Below are positions 15,854 to 23,956 of a stretch of DNA of 38,712 nt, one piece after another. The stretch is from Phycisphaerae bacterium (lineage in GTDB: Bacteria > Planctomycetota > Phycisphaerae > Sedimentisphaerales > Anaerohalosphaeraceae): positions 1 to 38,712 of the forward strand of contig JAHDQI010000273.1 of NCBI GenBank assembly GCA_018433925.1, in the 5' to 3' direction. The notes under the pieces were generated by a model. That model had not been told where the DNA came from. It saw nothing but the letters and a program-made list of their open reading frames with translations, and ran no database searches. The translations under genes and the position numbers were made by a program. The stretch's first letter is position 1. Each line of letters starts with the position of its first letter.

Positions 15854-17143
15854 TCATTCGAGTGTTCGCAGACTCAGACCAAACTGGCTGAGCTTGTCCT
15901 TGATCTCGTTGAGACTGGTTACGCCGAAGTTTTTGCAGCCGAGAAGCTCGGCTTCTGTCTTGTTAATGATATCCAAAACGGACTTGACGCCCAGGCGGGA
16001 CAGCGCGCGTCTGGCCCGGACGGACATTTCCAGATCATCGACTGTTTTCGAGAGAATTTCCTGGCTGGCTCCCTGGGCGGCCGTTGTTTCTGCCGCGGCA
16101 ATATTCTTGTCTTCGAGAGCCATCCCGAGACGAAGTCCCTTGGAATCGAGAATCTTTTTGATTTCGAGCAGGGAGGTTTCTCCGAAATTCTTATAGGAAA
16201 GCAGATCGGCTTCTGTGGTTCTCAGCAGATCGCCGATGGTATCGATGTTCATCTTTTTGAGGCAGTTTCGGCTGCGCACGGACAATTCAAAATCAGAGAT
16301 GGGGATTTCCAGTATCTTATTCTGCCGATCCCGCCGTTTCTCCCGCTCCTCATCATAAATCATGACCTTAGAGCTTTCGATGTCTTTGCGGAACAAAATG
16401 GCCTTGGCATGATTGGGATGCGAACGCAGGACTCTGTCCACGCAGCGGGTGGCTTTCTCATATTCTCCCCGGTCTTCGTAGAGTACCGCCAGGTTCAGCA
16501 GCGCATTTACATGGGCCGGCTGCTCTTTGACAATCAGACGGTATTGTTCGACGGCGACCTCTTCATCGCCCCGCAGATCGCAGGCATAGGCCAGCGCGAA
16601 CCGGGCTTCGGTGTGAGCCGGATCCAGATCGACGGCTGTTTGGTAGTTCTGCATGGCTTTTTCATACTGGCCCTGTGCATCCTGAAGCCGCCCGAGCTGA
16701 AAATGATACTCCGCGCTGACATTCTCAAAGTTGCCGTAGGCGGCCAGTTCTTTTTCCGCGGCGGTCAGATCACCGGCCATGCAGAGCGTGGCGGCTTTTT
16801 CCATGGCCGCGGTCATGCCGTCTGATTCCTTCTTGGCCGCCTTGTCAAATTCGCTGACGGCTTTTTCATAGTGCTTTTTCCGGCGATAGGCATATCCCAG
16901 GCCCATGTGCTTCTGTCCGCAGTCGGATGCTTGTTCGAGTTTTTCGATGGCCTGATTCACCTGTCCGCAAAACAGATACGCCAGACCAGCGGCCAGAGGA
17001 TCCTTGTGTCGAGAGGCCTTGTCCAGAACATCCAAACGCATGCGTTCGCTTGCATTGAGCTGCGGCCAAAGCTTCTTCAGTGCGTCTGCCGACGGGACTT
17101 CCTTTTCGAACAACTCTTTGCCTGCACCCGTTACGCTTGCCAT
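15854..17143 (-). CDS. TPR protein with two RNA polymerase alpha-subunit C-terminal-like domains
   Basis: 429 residues; TAGGAG precedes the ATG by 7 nt. Residues ~50-260 are tetratricopeptide repeats (e.g. AEYHFQLGRLQDAQGQYEKA, AHVNALLNLAVLYEDRGEYE). A charged stretch (~262-278) leads to alpha-CTD-like domain 1 (~282-342). A ~25-residue Ala/Thr/Glu linker leads to domain 2 (~367-429). Compared with E. coli alpha, domain 1 keeps R265 (Arg290), N268 (Asn293), C269 (Cys294), G296 (Gly321), S299 (Ser324) and E302 (Glu327), but K298 is Thr323. Domain 2 keeps Arg265 (Arg376), Gly407, Ser410 and Glu413, but has Arg379 and Ala380 at the 268/269 positions. There is no alpha N-terminal or catalytic polymerase part. 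DNA or polymerase-factor binding is inferred; the function is unknown. It is first gene of the SpoIID-tgt-yajC-secDF operon. Confidence 0.85.
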   Translation of the reverse strand: MASVTGAGKELFEKEVPSADALKKLWPQLNASERMRLDVLDKASRHKDPLAAGLAYLFCGQVNQAIEKLEQASDCGQKHMGLGYAYRRKKHYEKAVSEFDKAAKKESDGMTAAMEKAATLCMAGDLTAAEKELAAYGNFENVSAEYHFQLGRLQDAQGQYEKAMQNYQTAVDLDPAHTEARFALAYACDLRGDEEVAVEQYRLIVKEQPAHVNALLNLAVLYEDRGEYEKATRCVDRVLRSHPNHAKAILFRKDIESSKVMIYDEEREKRRDRQNKILEIPISDFELSVRSRNCLKKMNIDTIGDLLRTTEADLLSYKNFGETSLLEIKKILDSKGLRLGMALEDKNIAAAETTAAQGASQEILSKTVDDLEMSVRARRALSRLGVKSVLDIINKTEAELLGCKNFGVTSLNEIKDKLSQFGLSLRTLE

Positions 17144-17265
17144 ATAGACACTCCTAAACTTGAATCGGTTTATCTTATGCAGACCGCCTGAAGGGGAAGT
17201 CTGCCATTTGCTTTCCTGACTCGGCAGTATCCAAATTCCGCCGGAAGGAATCGAATAAACCGGAC

Positions 17266-17293
17266 ATTATACGGATGCGGTAAAAAAAAGCAA
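17266..17293 (-). promoter_or_regulatory. Candidate promoter of the TPR/alpha-CTD operon
   Basis: Read leftward, TTGCTT (17288-17293), a 16-nt spacer and exact TATAAT (17266-17271) lie about 120 nt before the start codon. The -35 match is only partial. An AT-rich dyad AAAAAGC-N4-GCTTTTT overlaps its upstream edge. Confidence 0.4.
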
Positions 17294-17377
17294 TAGCTTT
17301 TTTCGGGAGATAAAAGATACACATAGGCATATTAAAACGACATGAGAGATAGTTGTGGGTTTTTGACGTCTTTTTTC

Positions 17378-17406
17378 TTGAAAGTTGGGCATTAGAAATG
17401 GATAAT
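17378..17406 (+). promoter_or_regulatory. Candidate sigma70 promoter of the ResB/CcsA pair
   Basis: TTGAAA (17378-17383), a 17-nt spacer and GATAAT (17401-17406) give a good -35/-10 pair. The start site would fall about 30 nt before the ResB-like ATG. Confidence 0.5.
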
Positions 17407-17441
17407 GACCCCCGAATAGAGTTATTTGAGGTCATAAACGC

Positions 17442-18482
17442 ATGAAAATGTCGCGTTTGATAGGTATAATCGGGCTGTTTTTGCTGGGCGGATTGGCTGT
17501 TTTGTCCGTTTATGGGGCTTTTTTGGGGGCTGAAAACGCAGGCCGTTTTTTCAGGTCGCCGCCGCTGGCTATGATGTGGATTATTCTTGTCCTGATCTTG
17601 GCCGGCGGAATCGTCTTTTTCCGCCGACTGCGGACTCGTCCCTTTCTTTTTCTAACTCATGCCGGATGTCTGCTGGTGCTTTTGGGAGGATTGTGGGGTT
17701 CCGAGAAAGGAATTCATTTTCGAAATCATTTCTTTGGCTCTAAGGGCTTCACAAAGGGATTGATCCCGTTGTATGAGGGGCAGAGTTCCCCTATTCTTCA
17801 TGATTATGAAGGGCATGTGCAAGGGCAACTGCCTTTTGAAATCCATCTGCATGCCTTTGAGGTGCAGTATTATGATGGGCCTCAGTTCATCATTCACGAC
17901 AAAGCGGACCCGCGGCATCTATATACCATCCCTGTCGAAGCCGGGCGGACATTTTTTTTGGGCCCATCGGAACAGGCCGTGGAATTTGGCATTGTTCGCT
18001 CCTTTAAAAACCTTCAGATTCGCATCGTCGAAGGCGGGGTTGCCGCGGTGGAAGGTCCGGAGGATTTACCCAATCCGGGCCATGAGGTGCAGTTTGTTCT
18101 GCCTGACGGCGGCCGGGAGATTCAATATGTATTCGAGCGGCACGAGCTACACAGTCTCCCGAAGTACCGTTTTGAGGTCCGGTATTGTCCGCCGCAGATG
18201 CCGAAGGAGTATGCCAGCCAGTTGAGCATTATAGAGAACGGACAGGAACAGGTTCGCAAACGCATCCGGGTCAACGATCCGCTCTTTTATAAAGGATACC
18301 TGTTTCATCAAAATTCGTGGGGACAGGATCACCGGGGGCTTTACAGTGTGATTGGGGTGGTCAGCAACAGCGGGCTGGCGGCGGTTTTTGCGGGGTACGG
18401 GATGCTTGCGATTGGGCTTTTCGGCGGGTTGTGGATCTTGCCGGCGGCCGACTGGTTTCGAAAGAAGGGGGAGACGACGTAG
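17442..18482 (+). CDS. ResB/Ccs1-like cytochrome c biogenesis protein
   Basis: 346 residues. It is the partner of CcsA in System II cytochrome c maturation, holding apocytochrome and haem on the outer face of the inner membrane. There are three N-terminal membrane helices (~6-28, ~43-62, ~67-86, the last THAGCLLVLLGGLWGS being ResB-like) and a large external domain. That domain ends with RVNDPLFYKGYLFHQNSWG, matching the ResB 'plsykGy.fyq' motif. A final helix lies near 310-335. It is shorter than typical ResB (often above 450), but the four-helix topology is kept. TTGAGG precedes the ATG. The stop codon abuts the ATG of ccsA. Confidence 0.82.
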   Translation: MKMSRLIGIIGLFLLGGLAVLSVYGAFLGAENAGRFFRSPPLAMMWIILVLILAGGIVFFRRLRTRPFLFLTHAGCLLVLLGGLWGSEKGIHFRNHFFGSKGFTKGLIPLYEGQSSPILHDYEGHVQGQLPFEIHLHAFEVQYYDGPQFIIHDKADPRHLYTIPVEAGRTFFLGPSEQAVEFGIVRSFKNLQIRIVEGGVAAVEGPEDLPNPGHEVQFVLPDGGREIQYVFERHELHSLPKYRFEVRYCPPQMPKEYASQLSIIENGQEQVRKRIRVNDPLFYKGYLFHQNSWGQDHRGLYSVIGVVSNSGLAAVFAGYGMLAIGLFGGLWILPAADWFRKKGETT

Positions 18483-19268
18483 ATGGAAATCAAGCATTCG
18501 CTGCTGGGGTCGATAATTTATCTGGCTATGGCACTGTATTTTTTGTCGGTTGGGACACGGCTTGCCGGTTTCAAAAAGCTCCGGCATCTCTTTTTCGCGG
18601 CCGGGTTTGCCGCGGCGGCAGGGGCCTGGACGCTCCGATGGGCCCAGACAGGTCATATCCCCATGCAGACCATGGTTGAGGTATTTTTGACGCTTGGGAT
18701 GGTTGTCGGACCGGTTTCACTGTTTTGTCAGCGGTTTTTGAAGATCAGGGATACCCTGGCCCTGGCCGGGGATGGTTTGCTGGGAGTGGTGATTTTGTTT
18801 CCGGCCGGATTTATCTTTGCCGAGCGGCCGGTACCGCTGCCGCCGGCTCTGCAAAGCCCGCTGTTCGGACCGCATGTGGCCGTGTATATGCTTGCGTATA
18901 TCGTAATGGCCAAGGCGGCCTTCCAGGCGACGGCGGGGTTGTTTGGAAGAAGGGCCGGCCGACGTGAAAGGGAGGCCTATAATCTGGTCCGGCTGGGTTT
19001 TCCACTATTGACGGCCGGACTGCTGCTGGGCAGTGTCTGGGGCAAGCTGGCCTGGGGCGACTGGTGGGGTTGGGACCCAAAGGAACTCTGGTCACTGGCC
19101 TGCTGGCTGGTGTATGCGTTTTATTTTCACTGGCGTGCTTTCTTTGGCAGACGTTTTTTGAAAATCAATCTTTCTCTGGCCGTTGTGGGTTTGGGGTGCA
19201 TCCTGTGCACACTTCTCTGGGTAAACCTTTCGCGGCTGTTTATAGGCCTGCATAATTATGCGTCCTGA
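18483..19268 (+). CDS. ccsA: Cytochrome c assembly protein CcsA/CcsB family
   Basis: 261 residues, polytopic. The family brings haem to the periplasmic side and ligates it to CxxCH apocytochromes together with ResB/Ccs1. The WWD haem-handling motif is plain: WGDWWGWDPKELWSL at ~190-204. A conserved histidine follows in YFHWRAF, and others include HIPMQTMVEV and the C-terminal LHNY. It begins directly after the ResB stop (TAGATG), so the two are certainly co-transcribed and probably coupled. It is slightly short for the family. Its presence implies c-type cytochromes in an organism that otherwise looks anaerobic. Confidence 0.9.
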   Translation: MEIKHSLLGSIIYLAMALYFLSVGTRLAGFKKLRHLFFAAGFAAAAGAWTLRWAQTGHIPMQTMVEVFLTLGMVVGPVSLFCQRFLKIRDTLALAGDGLLGVVILFPAGFIFAERPVPLPPALQSPLFGPHVAVYMLAYIVMAKAAFQATAGLFGRRAGRREREAYNLVRLGFPLLTAGLLLGSVWGKLAWGDWWGWDPKELWSLACWLVYAFYFHWRAFFGRRFLKINLSLAVVGLGCILCTLLWVNLSRLFIGLHNYAS

Positions 19269-19329
19269 TTGTATTTAAGCAGGCATGACATCTGTTTTGG
19301 CGTCATACAGGCCCGCAGGCAGCCGGTTT

Positions 19330-20454
19330 CTACCGCCCGCTCTGCGGCGTATACCCTTCAGCAATCCGCTCGGCATACGGAGCCAGTTTCGGCAGGGGTT
19401 TGCTGGGGATCGATTCATACCAGAAAGAGGCCACACTGACATCTTCCTGTTTATTGTAGTATCCGCCGCCGCCTTCATCACCGGCGCCGATTTGCTGGAG
19501 CGTGATGCGTATATCCTTCTTCCAGTACAGCGGATCTTTCAGATGCCAGCGATACAGCGTCCAGAGCCAGTCTCTGCGCAAACTGACGCCTCCGTAGAGG
19601 AAGGCGTTTTCATGAAATCCCCATGCCTGCCCGATGTAATCTTCGGTGCCCGTCCCGCAAATTGTCGGAAATTCGTCATCGCCGTCGAGATAGGCCTTAA
19701 ACTCGCCTTCGCCCCACCATTTTTTGTCTACGTTATTAATGCCGATTACGCAGCCGATAAACCGTCCCATCCCGGTGCGTTTGGGCAGGATTGTAAAATC
19801 CTCCCCCAGGGTCGTCGGATTTTCGCGGCGATAGAGCACGTGCAGACGGCCGACATCCTCGGGCAGCGTCTCATTGATCGTCAGGTCGATCTGGTAATAG
19901 AACGGAACATATTTTTCGGTTCCTTCATTGGTGACAGTGATTTTAGCGTGCTTTGTAAACGGCATGGGCAGAAAGATGGACATCCCGGCCGTATCGGTCA
20001 TCGAGTGAACGGCGGACTGGTAGGCCTTGGCAATGCCGTGGGCGGCCCCGAAGAAATCCCCGATCGGCGCCTCAATCGACGGTGATTTCTGATGGTCCCA
20101 ATAGGCGCGAATCACAAAGCCCAACAGGTTCTCTTTTTTGGCCGGCAGGGTAACCCACATCCGCCGGATGACGGCCGGTCCTTCAAAATCGCATAAGGTG
20201 ACCGTCTGGCCGGGATTCAGATTCTTGAGGGCAGCGCCTTTGCGGCCGACGCCGATCTTGCTGGCGGCCATACCCCCTTTGCCTTTCTGGCCGGTCGGGT
20301 TTTCAAAGCTAATCGAACGCGTCTCCTGCGGCACATTCACCAGATACGGCAGATCGGCCGGGTCGCCCGCGACCGACGATTGACAGACCTGACATCCTGA
20401 AAGCATGATTCCAATCCCCAAAAGAATGGTTGCGGCAGTTGTGTGTCCAAACAT
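19330..20454 (-). CDS. DUF2961 / glycoside hydrolase family 172 lipoprotein
   Basis: 374 residues; GGGAGAG precedes the ATG. The signal ends in the lipobox LSGC (Cys21), so the mature protein is lipid-anchored. The DUF2961 core runs from ~45 to 350, with the family segment WWGEGEFKAYLDGDDEFP followed by GTGTEDYIGQAW. These carry the acidic residues expected around the active site. Characterised GH172 members act on alpha-fructofuranosides, difructose dianhydrides or arabinofuranosides; the substrate here is not predictable. It converges on ccsA and stands just downstream of the exopolysaccharide operon. It appears to have its own LacI-type promoter, suggesting sugar-controlled expression. Confidence 0.85.
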   Translation of the reverse strand: MFGHTTAATILLGIGIMLSGCQVCQSSVAGDPADLPYLVNVPQETRSISFENPTGQKGKGGMAASKIGVGRKGAALKNLNPGQTVTLCDFEGPAVIRRMWVTLPAKKENLLGFVIRAYWDHQKSPSIEAPIGDFFGAAHGIAKAYQSAVHSMTDTAGMSIFLPMPFTKHAKITVTNEGTEKYVPFYYQIDLTINETLPEDVGRLHVLYRRENPTTLGEDFTILPKRTGMGRFIGCVIGINNVDKKWWGEGEFKAYLDGDDEFPTICGTGTEDYIGQAWGFHENAFLYGGVSLRRDWLWTLYRWHLKDPLYWKKDIRITLQQIGAGDEGGGGYYNKQEDVSVASFWYESIPSKPLPKLAPYAERIAEGYTPQSGR

Positions 20455-20498
20455 TTTGTCTCTCCCATAGATTCAGTTTGAAAAATAACACCTTCAGA

Positions 20499-20526
20499 AG
20501 TGTAATGTTAACAAACGTTTGTGCAA
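20499..20526 (-). promoter_or_regulatory. Promoter with LacI-family operator upstream of the GH172 gene
   Basis: Read leftward, TTGCAC (20521-20526), a 16-nt spacer and TACACT (20499-20504) form a plausible promoter. The spacer contains most of the perfect palindrome ACAAACGTTTGT (20511-20522), which has the central CG and AAACGTTT core typical of LacI/PurR/CcpA-type operators. The start codon lies about 45 nt downstream of the -10. Apart from this, 20455-20645 holds nothing I recognise. Confidence 0.5.
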
Positions 20527-20645
20527 GATTAAAATGCGGATTTTTTGTTTGCGTGACGAAGAATGCAGGTTTCCGGGTTAAATTGCGATGTTGTTTTCCA
20601 CCGGCATACCGGGCAGAATCGGGGCAAAACGGGCATACAGCGGAT

Positions 20646-20667
20646 ACGGACGGCCGTTTCGTCCCGT
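20646..20667 (-). terminator. Stem-loop at the end of the exopolysaccharide operon (weak terminator candidate)
   Basis: ACGGACG (20646-20652) pairs with CGTCCCGT (20660-20667) with one bulged base, touching the epimerase stop codon. No T-run follows on the minus strand. It may act in 3'-end protection or rho-dependent termination rather than as an intrinsic terminator. Confidence 0.25.
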
Positions 20668-21606
20668 TTACATCAGGTTTTCGCTGTACCAGCCAATTGC
20701 ACTGGTAAGACCATCGGCAAAGGAGACAACCGGCCGATAGCCGATCAGGGCCTCGGCCTTACTGATGTCGGCCAGGGAATGCTTGACATCCCCGGGGCGG
20801 GGGTCGGTGTAGATCGGCTTGACGTTTTTGCCGAGGTGTTCGTTAATCAGCCGAATAACCTCATTGAGAGTGACACGGCTGCCGCAGGCAATGTTGATCG
20901 CCTCGCCGGAGGTCCTGGGGGCGCGGGCGGCCAGCAGATTGGCATGGACCACATTGTCGATATAGGTAAAGTCGCGGCTTTGCTCGCCGTCGCCGTAGAT
21001 TGTCGGCGGTTGTTCCCGGAGAATACCTGTGACAAAGGCCGGAATGGCCGCCGCGTACTGGCTCTTGGGGTTCTGATAGGGTCCAAAGACATTAAAATAA
21101 CGCAGGCAGATGGTCTCCAGTCCGAAAACGCCTGAAAAAACGCTGCAATAATATTCGCCAAACAGCTTGGCGGCCGCATAAGGCGAGCGGGGATTGGGGG
21201 CCATCGATTCGATCTTCGGCAGGGTGGGGCTGTCGCCATAGGCCGATGAACTGGCGGCGTAGACAAATCGCTTGATCTTCGCGTTACGAGCGGCCATCAA
21301 AAGCGTAAATGTGGCATCCACACAGTGCTGATGGGTTGCGGCCGGGTTTTCCACGCTGAGCGGCACCGACGGCAGGGCTCCCTGATGCAGAACCACATCG
21401 ATATCCTGCATACACTGACGGGCCACGTCCGGGTCTCCCATATCCGCTTCGATAAACTCGATGGAATCGATCACATCGGCCAGGTTGCTTTTCTTGCCGG
21501 TCAGCAGGTTGTCCACCACCCGCACCGAGGCGCCTTCATGAACAAGACGCCGGCAGAGATTCGAGCCGATGAATCCGGCCCCGCCCGTAATAAGAAATCG
21601 TTCCAT
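20668..21606 (-). CDS. NAD-dependent UDP-sugar 4-epimerase (WbpP-like)
   Basis: 312 residues, full-length extended short-chain dehydrogenase. The Rossmann signature is GGAGFIGSN (8-16), SSSAYG supplies the catalytic Ser/Thr region, and Y143-xxx-K147 is the catalytic pair. Several stretches resemble the UDP-GlcNAc 4-epimerase WbpP of Pseudomonas: HQGALPSVPLSVENP, FVYAASSSAYGD, LRYFNVFGP and GDGEQSRDFTYIDNVV. The likely reaction is UDP-GlcNAc to UDP-GalNAc or UDP-Glc to UDP-Gal, in the cytoplasm, feeding the adjacent polymer pathway. It is the last gene of the operon, 21 nt after the kinase gene. Substrate choice within the family is inferred. Confidence 0.88.
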   Translation of the reverse strand: MERFLITGGAGFIGSNLCRRLVHEGASVRVVDNLLTGKKSNLADVIDSIEFIEADMGDPDVARQCMQDIDVVLHQGALPSVPLSVENPAATHQHCVDATFTLLMAARNAKIKRFVYAASSSAYGDSPTLPKIESMAPNPRSPYAAAKLFGEYYCSVFSGVFGLETICLRYFNVFGPYQNPKSQYAAAIPAFVTGILREQPPTIYGDGEQSRDFTYIDNVVHANLLAARAPRTSGEAINIACGSRVTLNEVIRLINEHLGKNVKPIYTDPRPGDVKHSLADISKAEALIGYRPVVSFADGLTSAIGWYSENLM

Positions 21607-21627
21607 GCCGAGGGGGTTCCTTTCTGA

Positions 21628-23916
21628 TTAGACGTTGGGGTTGACGTGAACCTGCTGATATTCCAGGTAGGATCGATAGAATTCCTGGAAATAGCCGCCT
21701 TTGTGACTCTTGACGCCCATCAGCACGGCCCCGACGGTATTGGCCTGGATGGACTGCAATTCCCTCAGGATACGCATGGCCTCGCCGCGGTGCGTGGAGG
21801 TGGCGTTAAAGACCACAACGGTTCCGTCGCAGTGTGCCGCCAGTGTTTTGGCGTCGCTGACCAGAAGAGGCGGGCCGTCGATAATCACATGGTCATATTT
21901 GTTCTTGCAGTGCTCCAGCAGTTTATCCATCCGCGGGCTGTCAAGCAGTTCGGCCGGGCTTGACGGCAGGGGACCGCTGTCGATGATGTCCAGGCCGGGC
22001 AGTCCGCTTGGCCGGATGATCTGCTCGGCCTCCGAGCACTGACCCATCAGGTAATTGCTCAGGCCGAAGTCGGCATGTTCGATGCGGGCGCCGGTTTCTC
22101 CCGTCCGGGGAAACAGATGCCCCGTGGCGGGCCTGCGGAAGTTGGCGTCAATGAGAACCACTTTCTTGTTTTCGGCCAGCATGGTGCTGGTCAGATTCGT
22201 CGCGACCGTGGTTTTGCCGTCCCCGGCATCCGGGCTGGTCACAAGCAGTGTTTTGTGCTCCGCCGCCCCGGCCGAAAGCTTCATATTGGTCCGCAACTGC
22301 CGATAACATTCGCTCATGATCGAGTAGGGGGCCTGTCGCACCACATGGCTCAGATCGACGCCCTCGATATCGTCATCGTCATCGACATGGCAGATACTGC
22401 CGAGCAGGGGGGCCTTCAGGTGACGCATGACGTCGCTGGGCGTACGCACCAGGTCGTTGAGCAGCTCAATGGCAAAGGCCAGCCCTACGCCGGCCAGCAG
22501 GCCCAGCAAAAACCCGGCCGGCAGGAAAATCTGCCACCGCGGCGAACTCATCCGCAGCGGGACGGGGGCCATTCCTAAACTGCGGAGTTTGCTGATATCC
22601 GGGCTGTCATTCAAGGCACGCAGACTTTCGATATGTGCGTTAATTTTCTCAAGTTGCCCCTGTTTTTCCTCCCGCTGAATTTCCCATTTGGCATATTCCG
22701 ACCGGTCGTCGTCAACCTTTTTGTATTCATCCCGGGCCCGCTGAAGCTGCTGTGTAATGGATTCAAGCTGCTGATTCAACGCGGCCATTTCATCCTGCAC
22801 AAGCTGCCACTGCGATTTTCGCTGGATTTCAGCAATTTCGATTTTCCTTGCGTCCAGATCGCTGAGATACTGGTTGCGGGCCTGCCGGGTTTCGTGAACC
22901 CGGCGGTGGTTTTCGCCGAAACGGGCCAGTTGCTGAGCCAGCAGCGCCTCGATGCCGTTGATGGAGTTCTGGAGTTGACGGACGATTGCGTCCTGTTCCA
23001 CAGTCTGCTGAACTACCTGGTCATAATCGGCTTCCGTCGCCCGTTTCTCCACGGTGGCCAGAATCACCTGAAGCCGGTTCCTCTGGGCCTCAAGATTGCT
23101 GAACTCATCGTACAGATTGCCTAATTTTTGATCCATGTAATCCCGGAAATTCGCGCCTTCGATGTTGAGCCGCGCAAAGTCGCTTCCGGCCCGAAGGGAA
23201 TCAAGGCGATCCTGGATCGTGCGCAGGCTGGTCTGCACCTGCTGTCGCTGTCTTTCTTCCGATGCAAGCTGCTCGGAAATGGTGGACCGGGCCTTTTCCC
23301 GTTGATCGGCCAGGTAGATTCGAACCATTTCATTGACAATCGCCGCTGCTTCCCGTGCATCGCCGCAGGTCATGGAAACGCGGATGAAATCCTGATCCCG
23401 CGGTGCCGAGGCGCCCAGGTTTTTCTCAAGATCTCGAATGGCATCACTGATACTCGTTTCCACCAGTTCACCAAGCTTATTTCGCTTTTCGTATTTGCTG
23501 AACCATTTGGTTTGGCGAATGGAATCCAGGTCCAGAAGCGATTGCAGCATGTCCTGCTGTTTCATCAGCGTTGCCTTGGTCAGGCGGAACTGGTAAAACA
23601 GGTCTTTCTGGGGCTGAACCGTGGAGAATTCCCGCGGATCGCTGGTGACCGGGGCAAGCACGTTAATGCCTGTGGTCGCCGTGTATTTCGGGGCATATCG
23701 ACGAAGCAGGTAATACGTCGCCCCGCCGCCAACCAGGCCGACAAACGTGAAAATCAGTATCATCCAGATATGCCTGCGCACGATTCCCAGAATTTCCTTG
23801 GGAGTTAACGTCACCCCGGCCGCCGCCGCAGTCGGCGCCGGCATTCGCATCAGGGCCGCATTGGGCGCAATCGGTCCCGTCATTCCGTGTATGACCCGTT
23901 TTATCTGATCTGCCAT
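21628..23916 (-). CDS. Polysaccharide chain-length regulator fused to BY-type tyrosine kinase (Wzc-like)
   Basis: 762 residues. It controls polymer length and export by cycles of autophosphorylation at the inner membrane. The N-terminal Wzz domain begins with a membrane helix (WMILIFTFVGLVGGGATYYLL split by position, ~50-70). A long periplasmic coiled-coil region follows (~190-440). A second helix lies at ~462-487 (FLPAGFLLGLLAGVGLAFAI). The cytoplasmic kinase has Walker A SPDAGDGKTT (~555-565), Walker A' VVLIDANFRRP and Walker B HVIIDGPPLL. In Walker A' the second Asp of the usual DxD is Asn. The tail has the expected tyrosine cluster (YFQEFYRSYLEYQQ). It is 40 nt after the giant TPR gene. 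Confidence 0.92.
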   Translation of the reverse strand: MADQIKRVIHGMTGPIAPNAALMRMPAPTAAAAGVTLTPKEILGIVRRHIWMILIFTFVGLVGGGATYYLLRRYAPKYTATTGINVLAPVTSDPREFSTVQPQKDLFYQFRLTKATLMKQQDMLQSLLDLDSIRQTKWFSKYEKRNKLGELVETSISDAIRDLEKNLGASAPRDQDFIRVSMTCGDAREAAAIVNEMVRIYLADQREKARSTISEQLASEERQRQQVQTSLRTIQDRLDSLRAGSDFARLNIEGANFRDYMDQKLGNLYDEFSNLEAQRNRLQVILATVEKRATEADYDQVVQQTVEQDAIVRQLQNSINGIEALLAQQLARFGENHRRVHETRQARNQYLSDLDARKIEIAEIQRKSQWQLVQDEMAALNQQLESITQQLQRARDEYKKVDDDRSEYAKWEIQREEKQGQLEKINAHIESLRALNDSPDISKLRSLGMAPVPLRMSSPRWQIFLPAGFLLGLLAGVGLAFAIELLNDLVRTPSDVMRHLKAPLLGSICHVDDDDDIEGVDLSHVVRQAPYSIMSECYRQLRTNMKLSAGAAEHKTLLVTSPDAGDGKTTVATNLTSTMLAENKKVVLIDANFRRPATGHLFPRTGETGARIEHADFGLSNYLMGQCSEAEQIIRPSGLPGLDIIDSGPLPSSPAELLDSPRMDKLLEHCKNKYDHVIIDGPPLLVSDAKTLAAHCDGTVVVFNATSTHRGEAMRILRELQSIQANTVGAVLMGVKSHKGGYFQEFYRSYLEYQQVHVNPNV

Positions 23917-23956
23917 TCGATAAACTCCTGATCGGTAAACAATAAGGTTGTATGGG

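Noticed and set aside
3269-17275. CCGGACATTAT followed by CGGA at 3269-3283 and 17260-17275
   Set aside because: The match needs a one-base gap and the copies face different kinds of genes. The 17266 copy is better explained as a minus-strand -10 box.
17281-17306. AAAAAGC-N4-GCTTTTT dyad in the divergent spacer
   Set aside because: Only two G/C pairs in the stem and no gene ending there, so it is not a convincing terminator.
19285-19306. ATGAC/GTCAT stem between converging ccsA and GH172 genes
   Set aside because: The stem is only 5-7 bp with no T-run on either strand.
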